Shown here piece after piece: positions 52,855-61,022 of a DNA stretch of 64,000 nt (position 1 is the stretch's first letter; each line of letters starts with the position of its first letter). Source of the stretch: an uncultured Parabacteroides sp. (GTDB taxonomy: Bacteria; Bacteroidota; Bacteroidia; Bacteroidales; Tannerellaceae); assembly GCF_947855115.1 (NCBI RefSeq), contig NZ_CANTZW010000001.1:349994-413993 (forward strand), read 5' to 3'. Below the pieces are notes generated by a model, which saw nothing but the letters and a program-made list of their open reading frames with translations, had not been told where the DNA came from and searched no databases. The position numbers were made by a program, and so were the translations under genes.

Positions 52855-55800
52855 CTGTGGGAACAGTCACGGATTTTGACGGTAATTTCACCTTGGATGT
52901 TCCCAATAACGGACAAGAGTTAGAAATCTCATACGTAGGTATGAAAAAGATGGAGGTGAAGATCGCCCCGAAGATGAACATAACCATGTTGGCCGACTCA
53001 CAAAACCTTGATGAGGTAGTGGTTACTGCCTATGGAACCTCAACCAAAGGTACTTTCACCGGATCGGCTGCCGTAATGAAAGCAGAGACAATCGAGAAAC
53101 GTCTGGTATCCAACATCACGAACGCATTATCCGGATCTGTAGCCGGCGTACAAATTCTTAGTGATAACGGACAACCGGGCGAAAGCGCCAAAGTTCGTAT
53201 CCGCGGCGTAGGCTCTATAAACGCAGGAACAGAACCCCTTTACGTTGTAGATGGCATTCCTTTCGACGGAGAACTGTCATCCATCAACGCCTCAGACATC
53301 GAATCGATGACAGTACTGAAAGATGCCGCCTCTACCGCCTTGTATGGTGCCCGCGGAGCGAACGGTATCATCATGATCACTACTAAGAAAGGTAAGAGCG
53401 GAAAAGCTCGTGTAAACTTCGATGCCAAATGGGGTGTCAACTCACGTGCCGTAAAGAGCTACGACGTGATGACAGACCCGAACCAATACATGGAAACAGT
53501 TTATCAGGCTCTGTACAACGCAGGAATCTACAACTTGGGTTACGACGCAGCAAAGGCTAACGCCTACGCAAATAGCACGATCTTCACGAACTCTGAAGGT
53601 GGTTTGGGGTATCAGATGTATACTATCCCTGAAGGAGAGAGCTTATTCGGCATGGACGGAAAGATCAACCCGAACGCCAGACTGGGTTACTCCGACGGAC
53701 AATATTACTATACGCCGGATAATTGGCAAAACGAGACTTTCAAGAACAAATTGCGCCAGGAATATAACTTAAGTATCTCCGGAGGTAACGAGAAATCTTC
53801 TCTTTATTTCTCTTTCGGTTATTTGGATGACCAAGGTATCATCGACGGCTCCGGGTTCAAACGTTTCAGCGGTCGTGTAAACGGCGATTATAAAGTAACA
53901 GATTGGTTCAAGGTCGGAGCGAACCTAAGCTATATCAATACAAACAGCCACAACCCGAGCGACCAGGACGGAAATTCAACCGCTTCCTCCGGCAACGCAT
54001 TCTTGTTGGCAAACAATATCGCCCCGGTCTATCCGATGTATGTGCGCGACACGAACGGTAACATCATGACCAACCAAGGACGCAAGGTATATGACTACGG
54101 TGACGGCGTAAGCTCTAACGGAAACCGTTCGTTCATGTCGATCTCCAACCCTGCCGGAGACTTGATTTACAATAAGACTGAATACGCAGCAGACATTGTC
54201 AACGCATCTTGGTTCGCAGAGTTAACCCCGGTAAAAGGCTTGACCTTGACCGCTCGTTTCGGTATGAACGTATCCAATACACGCCATAACGAGTTGGGTA
54301 ATACCTATATGGGACAATCTGCCTCATACGGAGGATCTGCTATGCAGGAGCAATATCGCGACTTTGGTTTCGACCAGCAGTATGTAGGAAACTATCAGTT
54401 CTCCGTCAACGACGTGAACCACGTTGACATCACGGTCGGTTACGATGGATACAATTATGAGTATACAAACGTATACGCTTACGGAACAAACCTGTACAAC
54501 CCGGAGAGTTTCTACATAGGCAACGCAATCGATAACCTGAAAGGTTACGGATATAAGAATACGTACGCCACAAGAGGTTATTTCGGACGTGTCAACTACT
54601 CTTACGACGAGAAGTATATCGGTAACGTATCTTACCGCCGCGATGCCTCTTCTCGTTTCGCCCCGGGAAATCGCTGGGGAGACTTCTGGTCTGCCAGCGC
54701 CGCTTGGATGATCTCCAAGGAAGACTTCATGCTGGATTTGGAATGGATCAATATGTTAAAGCTGAAAGCTTCTTTCGGTCAGCAAGGTAACGATAACATC
54801 CTGTATGATACCGTAGACAATCTGCCGAACTATTATCCGTATCTCGACCAGTTCCGCATGACCGGAGCCAATAGTATCTTCGCCGATGGTTCCTTGAAGT
54901 ACAAAGGAAACAAGGACATCACGTGGGAGACCTCTACGTCCTACAATATCGGAGCCGAATTCAGCTTGTTCCAGAAACTGAACGGTTCTATCGAGTATTT
55001 CGGACGTCGTTCCAGCGACATGCTTTACAATAAGCCGGTAGCAGGTAGCTTGGGTTATACTTACATCCCAATGAACGTAGGAGCTATGACCAACTCCGGT
55101 TTCGAGATCGACTTGAATTACAATATCATCAACAACAAGAATGTGACTTGGAACGTAAACTTGAACGCTACGTTCATCAAGAATAAGATCAACGAGTTGC
55201 ACGAAGACCTGAACGGGGTCATGATCGATGGTAGTCGTATTTATGAGGAAGGACACTCTATGTATCGCATGTACTTGGTGGATTACGCCAGTGTCGACTC
55301 TGAGACCGGAGAGGCATTATACTGGGCAAAAGATAAAAACGGACAGGCTATCCAAACCACGGATTATTCCTTGGCAACCAATTATAAGGTAGCTACAGAC
55401 GATTTGATGCCTACGGTATACGGAGGTATCGGAACAAGCGTAACAGCATACGGATTCGACGCTTCTATCCAACTTGCTTATCAATTGGGAGGCCAGATCT
55501 ACGATAGCGGATATTTGTCTGTAATGCACAACGGTTATAACTCTTATGCGGGAACCAACTTCCATAAGGATATCTTGAAAGCTTGGACACCGACCAACAC
55601 GAACACCGATGTTCCTCGTTTGGATTCACAAGACGCATTCACACGTTCTGCGTCTACACGCTGGTTGATTAGCTCGAACTATTTAAGCATCAACAACATC
55701 ACGGTCGGTTACACACTACCGAAAGAATGGTTGAGCAAGTTGCAGATCGAGAAGTTGCGTATCTATGTCGTAGGAGACAACCTTGGAGTCATTTCCGCAC

Positions 55801-55898
55801 GCAAAGGTTTAGACCCTCGCCAGAGCTATACATCTGCTACAGCCGCCTTGTACGCACCGATCCGAACAATCTCCGGCGGTATTAACTTAACATTTTAA
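52710..55898 (+). CDS. susC: SusC/RagA-family TonB-dependent transporter (pair 2)
   Basis: 1062 aa from the ATG at 52710. Signal peptide (1-21), CarboxypepD_reg-like domain (about 25-100), QNLDEVVVTAYG, plug (about 115-225, with PLYVVDGIPFDG and IESMTVLKDAASTALYGARGANGIIMITTKKG), barrel to the terminal GGINLTF. Past residue about 60 it is only distantly similar to susC 1, so the shared N terminus is a mosaic boundary. It is followed after 25 bases by its susD. Moves oligomers across the outer membrane using TonB energy; substrate unknown. Confidence 0.95.
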   Translation: MKKKLTSVLLFLALSAGVVSAQTSKVTGKVIGEDGEPVIGASIIVKGTTVGTVTDFDGNFTLDVPNNGQELEISYVGMKKMEVKIAPKMNITMLADSQNLDEVVVTAYGTSTKGTFTGSAAVMKAETIEKRLVSNITNALSGSVAGVQILSDNGQPGESAKVRIRGVGSINAGTEPLYVVDGIPFDGELSSINASDIESMTVLKDAASTALYGARGANGIIMITTKKGKSGKARVNFDAKWGVNSRAVKSYDVMTDPNQYMETVYQALYNAGIYNLGYDAAKANAYANSTIFTNSEGGLGYQMYTIPEGESLFGMDGKINPNARLGYSDGQYYYTPDNWQNETFKNKLRQEYNLSISGGNEKSSLYFSFGYLDDQGIIDGSGFKRFSGRVNGDYKVTDWFKVGANLSYINTNSHNPSDQDGNSTASSGNAFLLANNIAPVYPMYVRDTNGNIMTNQGRKVYDYGDGVSSNGNRSFMSISNPAGDLIYNKTEYAADIVNASWFAELTPVKGLTLTARFGMNVSNTRHNELGNTYMGQSASYGGSAMQEQYRDFGFDQQYVGNYQFSVNDVNHVDITVGYDGYNYEYTNVYAYGTNLYNPESFYIGNAIDNLKGYGYKNTYATRGYFGRVNYSYDEKYIGNVSYRRDASSRFAPGNRWGDFWSASAAWMISKEDFMLDLEWINMLKLKASFGQQGNDNILYDTVDNLPNYYPYLDQFRMTGANSIFADGSLKYKGNKDITWETSTSYNIGAEFSLFQKLNGSIEYFGRRSSDMLYNKPVAGSLGYTYIPMNVGAMTNSGFEIDLNYNIINNKNVTWNVNLNATFIKNKINELHEDLNGVMIDGSRIYEEGHSMYRMYLVDYASVDSETGEALYWAKDKNGQAIQTTDYSLATNYKVATDDLMPTVYGGIGTSVTAYGFDASIQLAYQLGGQIYDSGYLSVMHNGYNSYAGTNFHKDILKAWTPTNTNTDVPRLDSQDAFTRSASTRWLISSNYLSINNITVGYTLPKEWLSKLQIEKLRIYVVGDNLGVISARKGLDPRQSYTSATAALYAPIRTISGGINLTF

Positions 55899-55923
55899 TT
55901 GACTAAAAAACAAGAGATCGAAT

Positions 55924-57540
55924 ATGAAAGCAAAATATATTTTCGTTTCCTGCCTGTTATCTGCGCTCACGTTCACCGGATGCCAGGATATCGATACGTT
56001 TCCGGAAGGTGATACGATAACTTCCGACCAGAAAGAGGAAATCTCTGAGCTGGATCCGGAAAAAGCAGAGGCTGGAGTCAACGCTATTTTCACGCAGTTC
56101 AGCCAATACATGCCTAACAAGGGCGCACTGGGCGCAGAGCGCCACAACGATATTGGCTACCCGACCATCATGCTCGCGACCGATGCCAATGGTTTCGACG
56201 TGGTGAGTGACAATAACGGTTACAACTGGACAGGTTTCAGTATCACTTACGAGGATCGTATCTATACATCTAACGAGTGCCAGATGATATGGAATAATTT
56301 ATACGGCATCATCTATTCGGCCAACAACGTGGCAAAGTCGATCCCGGAAGAGGCAGACATGACATCCTTGAACAAGCAATACCGGGGACAGGCATTGGCC
56401 GCTCGCGCATTCAGCTATTTCATCTTGGCACAGTTGTATCAGTTTAATTATGTAGGCCATCAATCCGACGATTGCGTGCCTTTGATTACAGAAGCGAATA
56501 TCGACGAGGCAACTCAAAACGGTATGGCGAGAGCTACCGTGGAAGAGGTATATACACAAATCCACGCCGATTTGGATAAGGCTATCGAGTTATTATCCGC
56601 GGCAGAGACAGAGGGTATGACTCGTAAAGACCGCCGTTATATCAACTCTTCCGTGGCTTATGGACTGAGAGCGCGTGTCAACCTGACCATGCAAAACTGG
56701 AAAGAGGCCGCAGAAGACGCAAAGAAGGCTATCGATACTTCCGACGCTACACCGGCCAGCATCTCGGATGTAAGTAAACCTACATTCTGGAGCATGGATG
56801 AGTCTGATTGGATGTGGGGTATCAAAGTAGCGGAAACCGATGAGATCGTAACATCCGGTATCGTAAACTGGCCTTCGCACATGGGTTCGTTGAACTACGG
56901 CTACGCAAACTACTCGCAGGGTATGCAGATCAACAAGAAGTTGTATAACAGTATTTCCGACACGGATGTGCGTAAAGGCTGGTGGTTAGACGAGAACAAT
57001 GAGTCTCCGAACCTGACTACTGCCGAGCAGAAAGAATGGGTGAACACCTATTGCAAGCCCTATACACACGTGAAATTCGGTCCTTATAATAATGTAGTGG
57101 GACAATCTACGAACGCTAGCGACATTCCATTGATGCGTATCGAGGAAATGTACCTGATCAAGGCCGAGGCTGAGGCTATGAGCGGAAACACGGGTACCGG
57201 CAAGAACACATTAGTAGACTTCGTGAAGACTTATCGTGATCCGGAATATACATGTTCGGCATCTTCCGCATCGGACATCCAAGAGGAAGTATACCGTCAA
57301 CGCCGTATCGAACTTTGGGGCGAAGGTTTGAGCTGGTATGATATCATGCGCTTGAATAAGAATGTAGATCGTCGTGGCGCAGGTTATCCGAACGCTACAT
57401 CCGTGTTCAATATCGCAGCCGGTTCCGACATCCTGTTATGGCGTATCCCGGAGAATGAGATCCAGGCAAACAAGGCGTTGGACGCAGACAGTAACAATCC
57501 ATCTGCCGCAGTACCGACTCCGGTCGCAGACGAAGAATAA
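55924..57540 (+). CDS. susD: SusD/RagB-family nutrient-binding lipoprotein (pair 2)
   Basis: 538 aa. Lipobox LTFTGCQD at about residue 20. Classic SusD family: TPR-like N terminus (RGQALAARAFSYFILAQLYQFNY, VYTQIHADLDKAIELL, YGLRARVNLTMQNWKEAAEDAKKAI), then C-terminal IPLMRIEEMYLIKAEAEAMSG and EVYRQRRIELWGEGLSWYDIMRLNK. Belongs with susC 2. It ends before a terminator at 57570. Confidence 0.95.
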   Translation: MKAKYIFVSCLLSALTFTGCQDIDTFPEGDTITSDQKEEISELDPEKAEAGVNAIFTQFSQYMPNKGALGAERHNDIGYPTIMLATDANGFDVVSDNNGYNWTGFSITYEDRIYTSNECQMIWNNLYGIIYSANNVAKSIPEEADMTSLNKQYRGQALAARAFSYFILAQLYQFNYVGHQSDDCVPLITEANIDEATQNGMARATVEEVYTQIHADLDKAIELLSAAETEGMTRKDRRYINSSVAYGLRARVNLTMQNWKEAAEDAKKAIDTSDATPASISDVSKPTFWSMDESDWMWGIKVAETDEIVTSGIVNWPSHMGSLNYGYANYSQGMQINKKLYNSISDTDVRKGWWLDENNESPNLTTAEQKEWVNTYCKPYTHVKFGPYNNVVGQSTNASDIPLMRIEEMYLIKAEAEAMSGNTGTGKNTLVDFVKTYRDPEYTCSASSASDIQEEVYRQRRIELWGEGLSWYDIMRLNKNVDRRGAGYPNATSVFNIAAGSDILLWRIPENEIQANKALDADSNNPSAAVPTPVADEE

Positions 57541-57569
57541 AAGAACTCGAATATTCGCAAGAACAACAA

Positions 57570-57606
57570 GAGGGTATGCCCGGAGGACGGCATGCCCTCT
57601 CGTTTT
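57570..57606 (+). terminator. Terminator after the second susD
   Basis: GAGGGTATGCC (57570-57580) pairs with GGCATGCCCTC (57589-57599) allowing one G-U-type mismatch, followed by TTTTT. Confidence 0.85.
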
Positions 57607-57612
57607 TGATAT

Positions 57613-58791
57613 CTACATACGATAAGCGGTCTCGATCTTTTCCAAATCGCGGACAATCGTCATATCCATGATATTACTGTATATCTCGGTAGTACGGACA
57701 CTTTTATGCCCCAACAACTTTTGTACGGTAGTGATATTCGCCCCGTTGTATAATAACAAGGTAGCATTCGTATGCCGGGCGGTGTGGAAAGACACTTTCT
57801 TATCTATTCCCGCCAGTAGGCTTATCCGGCGTAACTGCTTATTGACATTAGAGTTGGAGGATAACGGCACGCCGAACAAGGTCCTCGGAGAAGAATTCTT
57901 ATACCGCTCGTAAATAGGCAGAGACTTACCTTCAAACAGAAGAAACAGCGGCAAACGTACACTCACATCGGTCTTTATCGATGAATAAACCAGCCAGACT
58001 TTATCGTCTATAATCAAAAAATTATCTTTCGTTATACTTACGATATCCGAGAAACGCAAGCCCGTGTAACAACTGAACAGAAACATATCCAGACACCGGC
58101 GAAGCGTACGCAGCCCATCCAGCTTCAGGTTCTCCAAACGGCTCAGCTCCTCTGGAGTCAAATGGGTACGTTTGCTCTCTTGATACTTAATCTTATATTT
58201 CCGGAAAGGATATTTATGCAACTCAAACAACTCCTTATTAATCGCCAAGTTGATATATCGCTTCAAGTGCTTCATATGTTTAGCGATCGTATTCCGGTGG
58301 TACTCTTGTTTCAACAAGAAATATTCAAAATCGCATAAGAAATTAAAATTAATATCCTTAAATAGAACGTCTTTTTTGTATGATGACAGAATATGTAATG
58401 TAGACAGATGGTTTTTCAATGTAGATTCTTTCAAATTACTATGTAATATCTCTTCCCGCATGAAAACAAGGAAAGAGGAAGACGCAGATGTCGAAGAGAC
58501 CTCCTCACGCAGGTCTTTCAACGAAAAAGCGTTATTCACCTGCCTCTTCTCCAGCTCATCCCTCTCCAACTCCATTACATAATTCTGAAGATACAGGTTT
58601 AACGCATCCATATTCGGATGATTCTTAATGGAACGTCTCTTGTTGTCCCATTGACAAGGTTTCACATAAACTTTCGTAGAAAAATACCTCTTTTGCCTAT
58701 TCAGGTAGGCCTCCACTTGAATCAAAGCTTTTCCTTCCGCATTCAATTGCTTTTTTCGATTAAACACCAAGTTGTAAATTACTTTTTCCAT
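57613..58791 (-). CDS. Tyrosine-type site-specific recombinase (Tsr/integrase)
   Basis: 392 aa from the ATG at 58791; the longer frame from 58833 has no support. Arm-binding N terminus (about 1-85, with NLVFNRKKQLNAEGKALIQVEAYLN), SAM-like core-binding domain (about 100-205), and catalytic domain with Arg in CYTGLRFSDIV, HTARHTNATLLL (H-x-x-R), GHKSVRTTEIYS (His and nucleophile Tyr). All expected catalytic residues are present. This class includes the Bacteroides invertases that flip promoters and surface-protein genes. No other phage or conjugation genes are nearby, so it looks like a resident invertase rather than part of an integrated element. Confidence 0.93.
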   Translation of the reverse strand: MEKVIYNLVFNRKKQLNAEGKALIQVEAYLNRQKRYFSTKVYVKPCQWDNKRRSIKNHPNMDALNLYLQNYVMELERDELEKRQVNNAFSLKDLREEVSSTSASSSFLVFMREEILHSNLKESTLKNHLSTLHILSSYKKDVLFKDINFNFLCDFEYFLLKQEYHRNTIAKHMKHLKRYINLAINKELFELHKYPFRKYKIKYQESKRTHLTPEELSRLENLKLDGLRTLRRCLDMFLFSCYTGLRFSDIVSITKDNFLIIDDKVWLVYSSIKTDVSVRLPLFLLFEGKSLPIYERYKNSSPRTLFGVPLSSNSNVNKQLRRISLLAGIDKKVSFHTARHTNATLLLYNGANITTVQKLLGHKSVRTTEIYSNIMDMTIVRDLEKIETAYRM

Positions 58792-58857
58792 GATACATTT
58801 ATATATTATCTGATTGTAAACACGAAGGAACAATAATATGTTCTTTATTTCGCAACT

Positions 58858-58876
58858 AACAAACTAAAAGTTTGTT
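58858..58876. repeat. 19-bp palindrome upstream of the recombinase gene
   Basis: AACAAACT (58858-58865), three A bases, AGTTTGTT (58869-58876): a perfect dyad 67 bases before the recombinase ATG. It may be an operator or recombination site; no second copy was noticed in the window. Confidence 0.4.
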
Positions 58877-58922
58877 ATCGCAAATTACCAACTAATAAAA
58901 ACCAGATACCCAGCCATAAAAA

Positions 58923-58948
58923 AAGCCTGCCAAATATATGGCAGGCTT
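58923..58948 (-). terminator. Terminator after the small lipoprotein gene
   Basis: AGCCTGCCA (58924-58932) pairs with TGGCAGGCT (58939-58947); a run of T follows on the minus strand. Confidence 0.85.
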
Positions 58949-58976
58949 CTCGCTCTATTCAAGAGATCTAATCGTA

Positions 58977-59477
58977 TCAATAATCTTCGCCTTCCCAACC
59001 CGTTTTGCGGAAGCCTTTAACCGTCATTGATTTACCATTCTGAGTCAAAGTAAACTCTATAGCGTCCGCTTTCGTATTGGCTTGAGTTGTATAACCATCC
59101 ACGGTTACCTTACCCGACACACTGAAAGAAACGGTAGAATTCACGCCATCATCCGCATAAAGCAAATTGGCTATACCATCACCGTCAAAAGATTTAGAAG
59201 CCACATCGCAATGAACCTTGCCGCGTACCCCCCAATCGCTTGTCGTATCACCCATTTTTATCCACATTTTATCTGCCGCATCATCGGTCGTATTGTATGT
59301 GTTGCAAGTCACGCCTTCCGCTAAGACACTGCCATCCTCACCCGTAACACTAACCACCCATTCGCCGCACAAGGGATAAATGGCCGTGTATTCTATCTCG
59401 TAATCACCGTAAGTCTCACAGGAAGAAAAGGTGATCAATGCCAATAAGATAACCAGTAATTTATTTATCTGTTTCAT
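58977..59477 (-). CDS. Small lipoprotein, lipid-binding (PF12888-like) family
   Basis: 166 aa from the ATG at 59477, which places the lipoprotein signal (MKQINKLLVILLALITFSSC) at the N terminus; the frame extends 10 codons further. After Cys20 it is a beta-rich domain with EWVVSVTGEDGSV, MWIKMGDTTSDWGVRGKV and a Lys/Gly end. It resembles the small surface lipoproteins (often called lipid-binding putative hydrolase) found after SusC/D pairs in Bacteroidales. Follows susD 3 by about 45 bases and shares its terminator, so it is the third gene of that operon. Confidence 0.7.
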   Translation of the reverse strand: MKQINKLLVILLALITFSSCETYGDYEIEYTAIYPLCGEWVVSVTGEDGSVLAEGVTCNTYNTTDDAADKMWIKMGDTTSDWGVRGKVHCDVASKSFDGDGIANLLYADDGVNSTVSFSVSGKVTVDGYTTQANTKADAIEFTLTQNGKSMTVKGFRKTGWEGEDY

Positions 59478-59522
59478 ATTCAAAAAGCTTTTCTGATTAA
59501 TATACATTGTACAACTCCCGTT

Positions 59523-60995
59523 TTATTTGTGCCACCATTGTTTTTCCGCTAGCGGAACAACCGCAGGAGTATTAGGATTATAGTCTGAAGAAGACTTCGG
59601 GTATAATAAACGACGAGGATACTCACCCGGAGCTAATGCTGAACCGATACAAGGAGTCAGTTGCCCCCATATGTATCCTTCCTCATCCACATGTTTTGTC
59701 CCTAAAACCGGAATGCCGGTACGATTGATATCAAACCATGCGTCCCATGCCTGGCAACGAGTGGAAGCAATCCATTTCTGGGTCAAAATAGAGGTAAGCA
59801 TCGAATTCTGGTCCGTGCTATCGAAAGCGTAAGGAGCACCGTCCGAAATAAACTCGGCGGCAGAATATCCCCAACGCTCAAACGCATAACTCACACCTTG
59901 CTCATAAGCAGCTTTCGCTTTAGCGACATCATTCAAACGAGCGTAAGCCTCCGCTTGCAGAAACGCAACCTCGGCGGCAGACATGAAATAAACAGGGTCT
60001 GTAGGAGATAACTTGGCCACAGAGATCATACGAGTCGTTATAGCTACCGAGTTTGGACGATCGCCATACTTCAACGCCGTAGTCTCGCCGGAACCATCTG
60101 TATTAGGTGAATAAAAATCATTCAAGCGAGGATCTTCGTACTTTTTCAAATAATCACAAACCGTAGCGCAAGCACGGATATTCACGGTCGAGTTTAATTT
60201 ACGGCGGTCATTCTCATACAATGGGTTCGACTTGTTTTCCAGATCTTGGAAACAGTCCATCTTAGCATCCACGTCCAGCAAATCACCCTCATCGAGCAAT
60301 GCTTTGATAGCGGCTTTATTTGTCTCGAAATCACGCATCAATAATTTAAGCTTCAGACTCTTCGCAAATTTGATCCATTTATTCACATCGCCGGCGAATA
60401 CTAAATCTTGCTTCGTTACCGCAGGTAAACCTCCGGCGGTAGCTTCCGCTTTCTTGGCGATAATCTCGTCCAACATCGCTAGCAAGCCCGGGTAAACCAC
60501 CGTTTTGCTATCATCATATTTCGGAGTAGTGTTCTCGTTGCCAAGAAGAGCTTCCGTAAAAGGAATAGAGCCATAAGAGTCTACCAGAATATGATACATA
60601 AACGCAGTCATGGTCTTACCCATTACCCAATAGTTCCATTCTTGAGCCGACTCAGAGCTTTTAATAACCAAATCCAAGTCGGGCAACGCTATCGAATAAG
60701 GTATAGACCACAGACGAGAGTCTGATGAATTCGTTATCGTATAGTTTACCAGTGTATTATACTGGTTGGATGTATGCCCTTGCGTACATTGTTGAGACCA
60801 CATACTGCCATATAATTCATAAGTGCCTCCCACGATACTCGCTACCCCTGCAATACCGGAAGGAAGCAAAGTGGAGGAAGAGGCTTCCGTCGGATACTCC
60901 GGATTCTGATTAATATCCAAATAATCGGAACAAGCTGTAGTCGCCATTAATAAGCAGCCGACCAATCCTGTATATAATAAATTGTTTCTTTTCAT
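59523..60995 (-). CDS. susD: SusD/RagB-family nutrient-binding lipoprotein (pair 3)
   Basis: 490 aa. Lipobox ATTACSD at about residue 22, then SusD-like_2 type features: DINQNPEYPTEASSSTLLPSGI, YWVMGKTMTAFMYHILVDSYGSIPFTEAL, FAGDVNKWIKFAKSLKLKLLMR and YFMSAAEVAFLQAEAYAR. 27 bases downstream of susC 3. Same subclass as susD 1. Confidence 0.94.
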   Translation of the reverse strand: MKRNNLLYTGLVGCLLMATTACSDYLDINQNPEYPTEASSSTLLPSGIAGVASIVGGTYELYGSMWSQQCTQGHTSNQYNTLVNYTITNSSDSRLWSIPYSIALPDLDLVIKSSESAQEWNYWVMGKTMTAFMYHILVDSYGSIPFTEALLGNENTTPKYDDSKTVVYPGLLAMLDEIIAKKAEATAGGLPAVTKQDLVFAGDVNKWIKFAKSLKLKLLMRDFETNKAAIKALLDEGDLLDVDAKMDCFQDLENKSNPLYENDRRKLNSTVNIRACATVCDYLKKYEDPRLNDFYSPNTDGSGETTALKYGDRPNSVAITTRMISVAKLSPTDPVYFMSAAEVAFLQAEAYARLNDVAKAKAAYEQGVSYAFERWGYSAAEFISDGAPYAFDSTDQNSMLTSILTQKWIASTRCQAWDAWFDINRTGIPVLGTKHVDEEGYIWGQLTPCIGSALAPGEYPRRLLYPKSSSDYNPNTPAVVPLAEKQWWHK

Positions 60996-61022
60996 ATTAC
61001 CTTTACTTTTTAAAGTTACTTA

